Assembly (NCBI GenBank): GCA_034769895.1
Contig: CM068367.1
Location: forward strand, 346,851,611 to 346,915,610
Reading direction: 5' to 3'
DNA length: 64,000 bases
Source of the DNA: Magicicada septendecula
Taxonomy: Eukaryota; Arthropoda; Insecta; Hemiptera; Cicadidae
In this document: piece by piece, positions 37,240-48,500 of the stretch
How positions within the stretch are numbered: position 1 is the stretch's first letter
Layout: every line of letters starts with the position of its first letter
Notes under the pieces: model-generated
What the model was told of the DNA's origin: nothing
Databases searched by the model: none
The model's input: the letters and a program-made list of their open reading frames with translations, nothing else
Made by a program: the position numbers and the translations under genes

Positions 37240-37566
37240 TCAAAACAGTTTGTTTCTAGACGCAGTATCAAAGCAGTATTTCGACATCCTGAAGTACTCA
37301 GAAAATTTTCCATCGTGCATCAAAAGTTTCGGAAACAACGTATGGTATTCGCCATACCTTCGCTTGTCATTATTTATCTCATGACACCAACTTCTCTCTT
37401 CACACAAACTTAATTTCAGTTTCACATTTTCACAAAGCAGTAACCTCCGGCCTATCCCTCTCAATGGCATGGTGAAGACTGACAAAACGTATGACTGATC
37501 CTGTATGGCCACGCCGTATAAAACTGATAAGACGCTGTCGTATAAAACGCAACATGCGTGTTGCAC
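37240..37566 (-). pseudogene. PIF/Harbinger (ALP1/HARBI1-like) transposase N-terminal fragment
   Basis: The minus-strand frame contains RRYGEYHTLFPKLLMHDGKF followed by SEYFRMSKYCFD. This is the pattern of the conserved segment just before the nuclease domain in Harbinger-type proteins (roughly GE[FY]H.L...L....F..YFR[ML]....F). The DDE nuclease that should follow is absent: the frame closes shortly after and GC-rich non-coding DNA follows. The upstream part has no convincing similarity and no good ATG. Probably a fragment carried in a larger non-autonomous element; the TTA/TAA target duplication expected for this superfamily was not resolved. Confidence 0.5.
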
Positions 37567-38102
37567 GCAACGATAACATTAACGTGGTTATTGCGCATGC
37601 GCCGTTAGACAAGGACACATAAGACTTATTTGGCAGCGAACTCTTTCTAATTGTTTTGAGATATCGACTGTAACCGCCATTTTGGCTCCGGATTTATCCA
37701 ACACTGGTCATAACAGTAATCGGCACATCTACTGCCCTGAAAATACCTCTCGTTGCGAAAGTGTACTACATACAGATATTACACATAGAGCGCGTGAGTT
37801 GTAGAACAATATGTACTAGATGCAAACCCGGGGATCTGGCGTATACAGTATATAAAACTGGAAATAAAAAAATTGCCATATTTTTTGTAATTTTTACTAT
37901 ATTTTCTAGTAAATCTTAATACAAAATATAAAAGATTCCAAAACATATGTCGATTTTTTTTATTTTTGAGTCTGCGCCTACAATACTATGCAGTATTGTA
38001 ATTTTTCATATATAGTTTTTCGCCGTGTATAATTATATCTCAAATACATTTTTAAAATAACGCGCCACCAACTCTAGTAACTAAAATTCAGCTTTAGAAC
38101 TA
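37567..38102. other. Intergenic stretch
   Basis: No gene recognised. The left part has CpG-containing words (gcgcatgcgccg); the right part is AT-rich. Confidence 0.5.
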
Positions 38103-38117
38103 GATACTTCGAGATAT

Positions 38118-38166
38118 TAATTTACAGGCCAACTAGGGCCTAATCCCTGTAGTGAAGATGATGATG
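38118..38166 (+). mobile_element. Very short (about 49 bp) LINE-like insertion with target duplication
   Basis: The 14-bp word atacttcgagatat occurs on both sides (38,104-38,117 and 38,167-38,180). Between them lies a stretch ending in a gatgatgat tail. A long target duplication plus a simple-repeat tail is what extreme 5' truncation during target-primed reverse transcription leaves. Family not identifiable. Confidence 0.55.
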
Positions 38167-38561
38167 ATACTTCGAGATATCGACTCGGAGCAGTGGGCTG
38201 TGCGAGACGAAGGGCATGCCCGTCGACCGCTCACGTAGACCTACTGCGTTCCGAGCCTCAGATAGAGCTCCTGCCGCAGGGTCTATTGGTGGGTCTGGAT
38301 TTGGGGGTGGCCTGCTACCAGCCGTGGGTTTTCAATTAATTACTTAATTGTGGGTGAGTGTACACCTGCGAACATTTCTGCGGGCGCCCGTGTTATGGTA
38401 CGACCAACATAAATGGATATGCGGTAGTGGAGTAAAGTTATTCTGCTGGCCCTGATTACTGTTAAACAATATTATTGCTCAACTAGAAGTATGATTTTCC
38501 AGCTGTAAGGAATTAAAATTTATGAAGTAAGGTGACACTAAAAAACTTTTTTACTATGGTA

Positions 38562-38935
38562 AAATATTCCTGAATGATTCTTTTCTTCCATTAATGGAAG
38601 ATATGCTCTGAAGTTTAACAAAGAAAAAATTGAGAAGATGACATGAAACCGTTTTCTTGCCATTACATAGTGAAATTAACCAGATTAATAAAAAAGATGA
38701 AAGATGATGAATTTCGTGTAAACGAAATTCTTCCCAAAGTGTATAAATTATTTACTCTTTTGCAACAATTCTTCCTTGTAATTATTGTTACGTAGAAGGA
38801 ACCGCATGACTAAAGATCGTCTCAGCGCTATTGGTTTAGTTTCAACAAAAGGGAATACTCTGCAACTTGTAAAGTGGACCGACATAACATGATGATGTTA
38901 CCGACAATTTTGAGAATAAGAAGAGCTGTTGAGTG
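38562..38935 (+). pseudogene. Degenerate hAT transposase C-terminus
   Basis: Scattered over three frames. A possible upstream part reads YYGKIFLNDSFLPLMEDM and then LPKVYKLFTLL (about 38,728-38,760). The clearest piece is RNRMTKDRLSAIGLVS (about 38,797-38,844), the expected C-terminal pattern following ERSFS..K in ZMYM1-like hAT proteins. After a frame change comes DDVTDNFENKKS (about 38,891-38,926), again the family's usual tail. The ER.FS motif itself is deleted. Several stops; not functional. A hAT-like end (cgccactg, ending 39,208) lies downstream but has no visible partner. Confidence 0.5.
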
Positions 38936-40613
38936 AATTTGCTGTAGGCCTACAAGTAAATTAATTGCAATTTACAAAATATATTTCTACTCAGAAGTTT
39001 ACTTCTTTGCTAGAACAAAAGTAAGTTAATCCTTTGTGTATCTTGTTAAAGATAGGCATATATTTCTAAGACGTATATGCTGTTAAAATCAGATAACTCT
39101 ACCATAATTAATAGTGAAATAACGAGTGTCAGGAGGGGGGGCTATTACTGAGGGCTCACATGACTGCTTTGTAGCCTCCCCATCCTCAGGACTCACAGGC
39201 CGCCACTGATAATAGGGTATATTTTTTAAAGACATTGTAATAGCACTAAAAGAATATATTAATTTAGCATGTTTTATGTCCTGAAGTCCTGTGGGAGGTC
39301 CATATAATTATAATGTCAACCCAGCATCATAAGGCTACACGGGCAGCTGCGCCTCCTGGCAGACCAGAGCAAAATTTACTGCTCGGGATTAAGCAGCAGG
39401 GTTTCACCCACTCCCGATAAAATGACCCTCTACTAAAACTCAGATCAGGTTATAGCGCCAGCGTTTTTATATACATGCAGCAATAACCGCATGCATACAT
39501 GTGTGTATGTGTACAATATACCTTCCATTATGTATGTGTGTGTATGAGCACACACACATAATTGATGATCAGTGATCTTAGCATTGCACTGCTGCATTTC
39601 CATTTTGGAATCAAAATAGACCAATCACATACGATGTTAAACTTATCTACTGCATGGTGTAAACCGAAGTAACACAATGTTTTTTTTTTGTGTACTTGAT
39701 GTATCATGGTTTGAACCATGATAGAACAGGGTTGGGATCATGAGCTGGAAGCGCAGTAGACTGGTGCCGCTGTGACGTCACCTGTACCCAGCGCTTGTGT
39801 TTGTCGCATTTAATTAGCTAGTGATCAGCACCACCCAATATTATATACCATTGTTATTGTTATTAGTACATTTTTATTTTACTATACGATGTGTTAACAA
39901 CAAATAGGAATTTGCATTTTACAATATTAGATTAACGGAATGTAAATTGGCAAACAAAAGAAATAAAAACAAATACTTGTATCGATACTTCATATAAAAA
40001 TGAATGTAAATATATAGGCTATAATAAGGCATAAATTACAAAATAATAATAACAAAACAATAATAACAAAATAATAATTAATAAAATATTAACATTGTAA
40101 ACACACACAATCTCACAATATCCTTAAGATAATCTGATACAAAAACAGTGAGTTAACTCTGTTAGACAAAGGAAGAATTTAATTCAAGACAACACATAGA
40201 TATCTTCTGAAAACGTTTTCTCTATGTAACTCTTACAAAAAATTAAAATTGGCATTATTGGACATTTTGGAAAAACATGTTTTAAAGGATAATGGCGTTT
40301 CCTCTCTTAAATCATCTATGGTAGTTTTCATCTGTAAAAAGGGCTAACCGTGTGCTGTCCAATTCAAGAAAGTAGTCGAATAAAATCTTTGCTTGCAAGT
40401 TCACTCACAATATTCCTCCTGTAATCACTGAAATAAAATGATAATGAATCAGATGAATGTGGATTAAGTAATATTAGAGATTCAATAGTATAGAATTTGA
40501 AAGAGTGTTCTTCTCTTAAACAGCAAAATAAAATTCTTTTCAATCAATTAGTCTTCTAGTTCAGTTATTATAGTTTTAAAGCAATTGTTAACCAAGGAAG
40601 AAGAGCTAATTTC
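38936..40613. other. Intergenic stretch
   Basis: AT-rich, with a TG/CA-rich patch at about 39,500-39,560 and an AAT/AAC-rich patch at 40,035-40,110. GC-richer DNA around 39,735-39,800 contains the palindrome tgacgtca (39,773-39,780), without a gene to attach it to. The hAT-like end at 39,208 reads CAGTGGCGGCCTGTGAGTCC on the minus strand. No coding region recognised. Confidence 0.5.
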
Positions 40614-40830
40614 CACTTGCCAACCGTGGCTCTACAACCCTTGGTGGGTCTTGGCCTGCTCCAAGAGTCGAGTCCATTCTTCCCTATTGCGTGCTGACTT
40701 CCCAGTTTCTTATGCTCAGCTTTTTGAGGTCCTCCTCTACCTGATCTTCGAATCTACTTCAGGGTCTTCCCCTTGCTCTACTACCCATTGGTTTCTGGTA
40801 GAAGAAAGGTGCCTTATAAGCATTATTTAA
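40614..40830 (-). pseudogene. Non-LTR retrotransposon (LINE) ORF2 C-terminal fragment
   Basis: On the minus strand one frame gives SRFEDQVEEDLKKLSIRNWE and, after a one-base frame change, a second frame gives NREEWTRLLEQAKTHQGL followed by a stop. This is the familiar extreme C-terminus of insect LINE reverse-transcriptase proteins (R.W..QV..DL..L..R.W......R..W..LL..A....GL). The reverse transcriptase core is absent. The clade was not assigned. Confidence 0.65.
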
Positions 40831-41833
40831 GTGACCACTGGTTTTCATTTACCAGTTTCTCGCTTTAAATTCAGTATAATGTAAAACCTTTGTCATGATC
40901 ATTTAAACTGTTAAAATATGATTATTTCTTATTATATCCACATATTACATTAACAGTATGATGCACTGTAGAACACAGAAAAAGCAAACATGAACATAGA
41001 TAGCATATAAAGTGGCGCTGCCAGAGGTGCATGAGATGTCACTGCTTCACAGTGCCTCCGCGTTAAACCTACCATATATTCTACATACAATAGTGTGAAC
41101 TGTAGTGAAAAAAAATAAAAACTGCTTCAGCCGTACCACCATACAGGGAAACAAATATCCACCATAAATTCGGGATTAGTCAAATCAGTTCTGTTTGTCG
41201 ACCTTATTTCACTATAAAGTTGACTTTCTCATTTTCCTCATTGATCCTTTTGTGCCAGTTAAACAAAAAGTTAAATGTGATACTGGAAAGATCTCATAAG
41301 TAGTGTTTCAAGTCTTCAGTTATATGAACAAAGAAATTCTTAGAAAGCTGAATCAGTCTGCATATCACCATTTTGAGTAAAAAGTGCATAGATTCTTGTT
41401 GAATCAAAACCAGAAGGGCAAACCAGAAGTTTTATTTACTTTTTCTTCTTTCGTGTAATATTACTCAACTAAATTTCCTTTGCTTAAATGAAAACAGTAC
41501 AGGCAGTCAACTATAGAGAACAATTATTTGAAATTTGATGTGCATTCCAAATTAATAGGTCATGATTATTAAGTTTCTCTGAGCTGGTCTTATGTATTAC
41601 AATATTTTTCTCTGAAGTACAACATATTGTATATTAGGACAAATGCAATATACCAATATTGCAGAGATAGATTTTCCCAGTTGTAAAGCTATGACTTTTG
41701 TTTACTTTCTTCTAACATACATGGAAGGTCAACATTATCTGAGTATGTAAAATTATTATGTTGGATAAAGCCTAAGTAAACAAAAATTGTTTGAAATTTG
41801 TAATCTGAAGTTGTATGTCTCCTACTATACCAC
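40831..41833. other. Intergenic stretch
   Basis: AT-rich; no coding region, inverted repeat or simple repeat of note recognised. Confidence 0.5.
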
Positions 41834-41841
41834 CACCACAT

Positions 41842-43385
41842 CAGACTTGGGAAAGTTAATACAAATTTTTAACTGATTAAAGTTAAAGTTAGTGCCCCCA
41901 AAAATTAACTGAGTTAAAGTTAAAGTTAATGCGTGCAAAAAGTAACTGATTAAAGTTAAAGTTAAAAATTACTCGTTAAAAATTTGTTCTTTGTTTTTTT
42001 TTGAGCAAGCTGCTTTGGCTGTTGAAATAATTAAAATCGTGTTAAATAAATCCACAAATTAAGCTTTTCCAACAAAAATTATTAACATTTATGATACAGA
42101 AAAAATTACTTAAAATATTTAGCATTAAAAAATTCAATCATTAATAATTAAAAATCATAGATTATTTTATTTTAATTTAATTGTTAAATTATATTAACAT
42201 TATTTTAAATTGCAGCAGGTAATTAAATATTAGTCTATTGCATTTTTCAGCTCACAGATATTGTATTGTGCCTGCAGGGCAATGTAGTATTAAATGACTT
42301 GATAGAACAGATAATAATTAGGCTACTCTGTTGATTCCTTTTATAGTCTATTAATCTGCTTACCTTTATGTGTGTCCTCAAATTACTGACACTGAAATCA
42401 GCGATGTTTTAGTATGTTTGTTCTTGGGCACACACACATCAAGCACATAAAAATTAAGTTGAGACCATTTACTTTCTCAGTATGTTCATAAAATCTAGAA
42501 ATTTGCGGCCAAGGTGACGATGCCATATTAATATAAAAATAATAAATGACACGAAACAAAAATAAATTTGTGAAAAAACGAAAATACATAACAAAAAACT
42601 ACTCTATTTACAAAACAACACAAAAGTGTAGAAACATAACAATAACAATTACCACTACGCTGATAGCACTAATATAAAAATAACAACAAGCACATGAGAA
42701 CAGACAGAGAACAATGAATCTGTGGAACAGAAAATCTATTTAAGTTAACCTCCTTTGTAATATCTGGGTATTAGGAGGAGTAGAATTTGGCGTTCTTTGA
42801 ACTAGCCAAAGCCAATCATTGGTGATGTTTATTACGCGCTCATCCAACAGTAGATGAATGTTGCCGATTCATGTCACCAAATGAACACGTGCAACGTTCA
42901 GTGCATGCAACGCAATTTCGTTTTAGGTCTCAACATGTCATTAAAACGTATGTTAGCAACACTGTATTCTCACTACTTCATATGTCAAAACAGAAGTTGT
43001 TTGTTGTATACTGTCTGGAGTAGTCATGCGAATAATTAAACAAAAGGCAGAAAACTATCCTTGCCGTCCAGCCATTGACAACAAAGAAGATATAACAGTG
43101 CCATGAGGGAAACCAGTCCATTGTCTGCCAACGGATTAGGAATACCTAGAACAAACTTTCTCCAACACTGACTTCATACATTAAGTCCAATGTTGACTTC
43201 AACATTAATAACTTTTACTCTTGGGGAGCCAAAAAAATTAACTCGTTAATTTTTAATCGTAAAAAAATTAATGATTAATGGTTAAAGTTAACCATTTTAA
43301 AATTTAATGATTAAGTTTAAAAGTTAACCAATTTTTAAATGATTTATTTAATTGTTAATTTTTTGAATTGTTAATCCCAAGTCTG
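41842..43385. mobile_element. Non-autonomous hAT element (1,544 bp) with 8-bp target duplication CACCACAT
   Basis: The left end is CAGACTTGGGAAAGTTAA and the right end read inward is CAGACTTGGGATTAACAA. The flanks are CACCACAT on both sides (41,834-41,841 and 43,386-43,393). Subterminal DNA is full of gttaaagtta/taactttaac words at both ends, a usual arrangement for hAT transposase binding. The interior is AT-rich with no transposase frame, so it must rely on a transposase encoded elsewhere. The CAG start and 8-bp duplication fit the hAT superfamily; the CAGACTTGGG end differs from that of the other hAT copies here. Confidence 0.9.
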
Positions 43386-43393
43386 CACCACAT

Positions 43394-44141
43394 CTATAAT
43401 TTTTTCCACTACATCTGGATTTTGTTAAACTACTGAACAAACAAATCACTGACACTAACAAATGAAGTAAACAAAATGCAGTATGCACAGCGTATTGTGG
43501 CATAATTTTATTCAGAAGATGATGAACACATTTACAATGTCAACAACTGTCACTCAGAATATTCAACAGTTAACCTTGTGTATTGTATATACTTGAGCTG
43601 ATACACAATTAACTAATACGAATGTATTGAATTGATGAATGATTGACACTTCATCATACTTAATTGATGCCTCTTCATTGTATGCAATTCCCAACTAGTT
43701 TTTGCAATTAAAGCACTGACAAGACTATGGTATACAATACTTGTACATGCACTGAAATGTTTAAGTAGAATGTGTTTTCTTTGTATACTGATTTGAGCCA
43801 GTGTAATATTAAAAACTTTTCTTGTGATTTTTACTCAGCACTGCATAAATTTTCAGGCTTATAACTTTTAGCAAATTAACACTTAATCAAAAACAATCAA
43901 CTAGTAGAGTATACTATTTGTTAGATAATGAAAGTATTAAAATATTAATTTAATTTTTTACTTGTGATACTTTTACAGTATTCCATATTTATTTGTATGA
44001 TTTGGTCATATTTTGGGGAAAAATATTGTTATGATGGTCTAACTGATAGTCGTGGAAAACAAAATATAGACACTAATGAAGTCACTAATCACCAGCTTTA
44101 ATTAATCACAAATATTACAGTTTGTAATCAACTTGTATGAT
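43394..44141. other. Intergenic stretch
   Basis: AT-rich; no feature recognised. Confidence 0.5.
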
Positions 44142-44345
44142 AATCCAAGTTAAATTTGTCCACATGCAATAATAATGTCAAACAATGGAGTTCCACACTA
44201 ACTGTAGAACAAAACACTTTGCTACAATATTTCAACTACTACTCAATAATCCAAGTTAAATTTGTCCACATGCAATAATAATGTCAAATAATAGAGTTCC
44301 ACACTAAGTATAACACAATAACACTTTGCTACAATACTTCAACGA
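44142..44345 (+). repeat. Two-copy tandem repeat, period 106 bp
   Basis: The unit starting aatccaagttaaatttgtcc begins at 44,142 and again at 44,248. The copies differ at a few positions (caaacaatgg against caaataatag; aactgtagaac against aagtataacac). Confidence 0.85.
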
Positions 44346-44382
44346 TCCGCACAAAAGATAATCTCTCAACACAACTGAACAA

Positions 44383-44577
44383 CTAGCTAGCTGCTGTGGC
44401 TTTTTGTAGATGTACGCGTTCTAGAATATACTTTCCATCCTTAACTGCACACCAACTTAATGTGTATCTCGAGTGTTCTCCATAGTACTCTGGAACATAC
44501 TTGAATGTGGCTTTGACTGAGGCTACACCTGCTCGACTAGTGGAGGGACAGGTGGAGGATGCTCTCAGCGATTCCAT
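44383..44577 (-). CDS. Unrecognised 64-codon open frame, possible exon
   Basis: ATG at 44,577, stop TAG at 44,383. The protein has a Ser/Thr-rich start and then a more protein-like stretch, TFKYVPEYYGEHSRYTLSWC followed by AVKDGKYILERVHLQK. Composition is balanced and GC content is higher than in the surrounding AT-rich DNA, unlike chance frames nearby. Candidate splice-acceptor words (ctccactag, gtgtagcctcag on the minus strand) lie within the first third, so it could be a terminal exon rather than a whole gene. No terminal repeats or poly(A) signal were tied to it. Family not recognised; a transposon fragment or chance frame remains possible. Confidence 0.3.
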   Translation of the reverse strand: MESLRASSTCPSTSRAGVASVKATFKYVPEYYGEHSRYTLSWCAVKDGKYILERVHLQKATAAS

Positions 44578-45007
44578 TCATTTCAATATTAATTGAAGAT
44601 TAGAGTGTGAATGAATGGTACACGAGGAATTGTATGTATCTGATAGATATAAACTGTTGATGTAGTTTTAAAATACATACAAGTAGAAATGGTTTTACAC
44701 TTATTTACAGGTGTACAGGCTAGTAACTTAAAAATGAATAATGACTATGATTTCATCCCAACAGGTAAAATTAAAAGACTTGATTTTAAATTACATTTCA
44801 TCCCAACACGTGAAATTAAATGACTTGATTTTAAGTTTTATTTATCTGGGTGAAAACAACATGGGATATACATCTGGAAAGTAAATCATTAAGTTTTAAA
44901 AAGTGAAACATGACAAACAATTTAGGGGCAGGGACTAAATTTCCAATACTGAAATGTCCTCGATTTTGTTGTCCATGACCTGTCCGTTGTTATTAATTAA
45001 CTATATA

Positions 45008-45191
45008 TAACACTTCCGACCCAGATCACAAATTATTATTGATCAAAATGATGAATTTTTATCTGATGGCCTAAACTAGTTTTACCATTTACCATGACGA
45101 AGCTCTAACGGAGCGAAAGCTAGTTGAGGCCATCAGATAAAAATTTATCATTTTGATCAATAATAATTTGTGATCCGAGTCAGTAGTGTTA
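45008..45191. mobile_element. Fold-back MITE (184 bp), TA target
   Basis: Starts TAACACTTCCGACCCAGATC; read inward from the right end it starts TAACACTACTGACTCGGATC. The two arms (about 45,008-45,079 and 45,119-45,191) are near-perfect reverse complements through attattgatcaaaatgat and tttttatctgatggcct, around a loop of about 40 bp. A TA stands on each side (45,006-45,007 and 45,192-45,193), as in Tc1/mariner-type MITEs. No coding capacity. Confidence 0.8.
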
Positions 45192-45543
45192 TACATAATT
45201 CATTACTGAAATAATGTAAATTGAATATACATGTATGCACATGCATCTGATGAAATAACATATCATCTATACATATCAATCCTCGTTTTTGAACAATTAA
45301 TTTGTAACTTGTGTCTTCTTATACATAACCACTTTGAATAAAGAACAACCCAGAATTTATTTGTGAAGAAAACTCTATAAAAAACTTTATTGCACTGTGC
45401 AGTCCTGAATTGTCATTACTTCTCTGCTTTTCATTACTTTGAAATCTAACTGAGTTGTGTCTCCTATATTATTGATGCTAATGAGTATCAGCTTTGTTAA
45501 ATTACTGTAAATAAAGTAGGGACAAGGAAAATGTACCTTTGAA

Positions 45544-46823
45544 CAGTGGCGGCGCTAACGTAACGGGGGCCCCCCCCCGCGAAACTAATTAGGGGGCCCT
45601 ATAAAAATGGTTAAATTTTGTATACGTAATAGGGGAAAACACTCAAATGAGTTTCTATTTACGTGTGTTTCACAACAATGGTTTGTGAATACTTTCTCAT
45701 CTATCACAAAGCGTTTGCAATTTGCAAAGGATGTTTTACACATGTACAAACTCTTAAAATTCATTGTTGCTAAATAGACAAAGTTCTATACAAACTATAA
45801 AAAAACCAAAATAAAAAGAATGATTTATTTTTACGTCAAAGATCTAAATTCAGACTATGAAACAGTACCGCACACAGAGTGTTAAAAATTTATTATTTAA
45901 AAACGAGTATCAAAGTAACATTCTAGCTTTTTTCAAACATTTAAATTAGTTTGTACCTGAATTTGTAAAATTCTTGAATATACTCTATACAAGTTCTCCT
46001 TAAGTCTAATCCAATTCAATAACACTCGAACTCAAGTAATGTACAATATTTACAGATGAGGATCAACCAAAGTTCACTGTTTTCCTAAGCCTAGTCTTCT
46101 TTTTTTAATAGCTAAGAACTTTTCAACCACTTCGTTGATATTAGTTTTCTGTGTCTCTTCATGCTCAATGCTTAACAGTGCCAAGTCACTCAACCGAGTT
46201 TGGGCCATGGTACTTCTTAAGTATGACTTAAATTAATTAATTTAAGTTTTGAAAAGCTTCTTTCCGCTGTAGCTGTTGTGACAGGTATGGTTAAATAAAG
46301 CTGCAAAGCTGTAGTTAAGTCTGGGAGGCAACTCATAAGGCAGCTGTTTTCTTCAACCAGTAAATTCATCATTTCTCGAATTCTTTTCTTGTGTACAATT
46401 TCTTTGGCCATCAGAGCTTTGAAGGATATTACTTGGTCAGGCAGTGATGTGGAAAGGTCACCAGGATACACATTTACCAGAGCCTTATTTTTCTCCACTA
46501 TTGTCTCTTGTGAGAAGTTTACTAAATTCTGAGGCGTCAGGAATGAAAACCTATCATCAATGCAACGCAATCCTTCGAATCTCATTTGTAGCTGAGCTAT
46601 TACAATATCTAGTGTTGCATTGAAAACTTTTACTTCAAATGATTTCACTGGGTCGTCAATTCTATGGTCAACTGATAATTCAACAAAGAAGCGTTTTACA
46701 ACTCGTTTACGCTTATTTTTCATGTTACAAGTTATGTCCCATGACTGGGCCAACTGGGGCCCCCCATGAGGGTCGGGGCCCCCCCGCGCCGCGGGGTCTG
46801 CGGGGGCCTTATCGCCGCCACTG
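45544..46823 (-). mobile_element. Internally deleted hAT element (1,280 bp) with 8-bp target duplication CCTTTGAA
   Basis: Ends are CAGTGGCGGCGCTAACG (left) and, read inward from the right, CAGTGGCGGCGATAAGG. CCTTTGAA flanks both sides (45,536-45,543 and 46,824-46,831). Subterminal DNA is extremely G/C-rich in short runs (gggggccccccccc at the left, gggtcggggcccccccgcgc at the right) while the interior is AT-rich. It keeps only the last part of a transposase gene. Confidence 0.9.
46085..46723 (-). pseudogene. hAT (ZMYM1-like) transposase, C-terminal remnant
   Basis: The family-like part starts near 46,723 (MKNKRKRVVKRFFVE) and continues through FEVKVFNATLDIVIAQLQMR and FSFLTPQNLVNFS to the dimerisation region LTIPVTTATAERSFSKLKLI, which includes the ER.FS motif with the presumed catalytic Glu. 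At about 46,230 an attaattaatt tract shifts the frame; the family tail then reads on as SYLRSTMAQTRLSDLALLS to about 46,085. The zinc finger and both catalytic Asp regions are gone, so no active enzyme is possible. The open frame can be traced outward through the terminal repeat to an ATG at 46,834 in flanking DNA, but that N-terminal extension is terminal repeat read as protein. Confidence 0.8.
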
Positions 46824-46831
46824 CCTTTGAA

Positions 46832-48302
46832 CATTACTAGTATATATACAAAAATTGTTTTCTTTAAAGCAAAATATTTATTTTTGAAAATCTTTTAAAT
46901 ATTAATGCAATCTATTGTTTAGCAAGAATCGTTTACCAAACTGTTTTCCACTGTTTTTCACAGATTTTTAATGTTTATTCAATTTTGATTAAATTATTTA
47001 AAAATAAAACAATATAAATAATTTATTATGCATATACTCAACATTTTAGTTCGAATCTGTATTGCCAAATATACAAAAAAAAAGAAATACACACAAGCAC
47101 TTGTAAGAAAAAACTAGATACTATTTACTGTAAGAATAGAGACTTAATAATTGTATCTCTCCAATGATGAAAAAATAAGACAATGATGTTTTCTGTACAA
47201 ATTGTGTTGAGTGTTTGATACACATGTTTAGGCAGAGCTTACTACCATTTCTACCTAAGTCAACAAAATGCTGGTGTATTGGTCTACACAAACAACTCTG
47301 ACTTCAATTTTACTTGTTCACTTAAATTTTAAATTATAAATTTTACTTGGTTCACAGTATATGAACTTTATTAATAAAGTTGATGTTGATTATATATGGG
47401 AGATGTAACTCTCATTTCATTATGCTTTCAAAACAATGATAAGCAAGCATAGAAGTAATGAAAACTTAGAAACTACACAGTGCAATAAAGAAATTATTGG
47501 TAGTTCCAGTAGTGTATTTGTTCATTAATTATCTCATCCATTAGAGTTTTCTTCTCAAATCAAGTCAGTGTTCTTACTGATTGAAAGTAATTATAAAGAA
47601 AACACAAGGTACAAGGTAACTGTGCAGACACAAGGAATATGGTTTAATATGTATATACAAGACCCAAAAAATGTAAATTACTTTCTTTAAAAAATAAATA
47701 CTAAAACTGAATTTTTTAAACGTTAGACATATTAAGCAACCATAACACAGATTATAATCAAACTAGAGCATCAAGTTGTTTTGCATGAAGCAGACAGTTC
47801 AGAAGAGGTAAGGGGAATTTATGACACAGACAAACATTCTTGTATATGGTGGCCAAGATCTACAAGGATTTTTTGCATACCTGCTGCCAATTGGTGAGGC
47901 ACCATAATCAGAGATGTTTGCACAGTTGGGGTTAAATTATAAGAAATCTCATTATGATATAGAATATATAAAAATGCCATTTCCATCAATTTTCTAACAC
48001 TTTTAATTTATAACAGCATATAGTAAATATGATTTTACTTATTTTTATATTACACGTTTTACACAATTTTTGTACCAGTAGTAAGGAGAACTGAGATGGA
48101 TAGGACTCAGGTTGCCCTGTAAAAAATGTAGAGCTGTTGAACTGTACGTATTAAAGTAATGCTACATCCTGAGTTATTAGTTACTACTCTCGGTAATAAA
48201 TTACTAGTAGCTTAATAAACTACTATCTTAAAAGTTTTTCATCGATCTTATAAATATAAGCTTTCAGGCTTTTGTAGCCGGAATTATATTGATTAAAATT
48301 TA
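46832..48302. other. Intergenic stretch
   Basis: AT-rich; no gene, simple repeat or inverted repeat of note recognised. Confidence 0.5.
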
Positions 48303-48500
48303 ATCAATTAAATTAAGTAGCTGGCCTATGCTGCAGGGCCATGGGACAATTCTTCTTCTTCAACCATTACCATCTATGTGTGGACATAGAGACCCTGACA
48401 GCATCAATACTGGGGGAGATGTGGCATCTGCAGTTAAAATATTTGAAACAAGAAGAATTGCCCCATGACCCTACAGCTCAGATACTTTAAATTTTTAATC
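48303..48500. mobile_element. Imperfect fold-back element, about 200 bp
   Basis: The left arm (48,303-48,362) contains agtagctggcctatgctgca, then gggccatgggacaattcttc. The right arm (48,443-48,500) reads inward as agtatctgagctgtagggtc, then atggggcaattcttcttg. About 80% of positions pair over some 55-60 bp around an ~80-bp centre. Target duplication not resolved. Confidence 0.55.

Noticed and set aside
39773..39780. tgacgtca, a CRE-type palindrome in a GC-richer patch
   Set aside because: No gene or transcript start can be tied to it.
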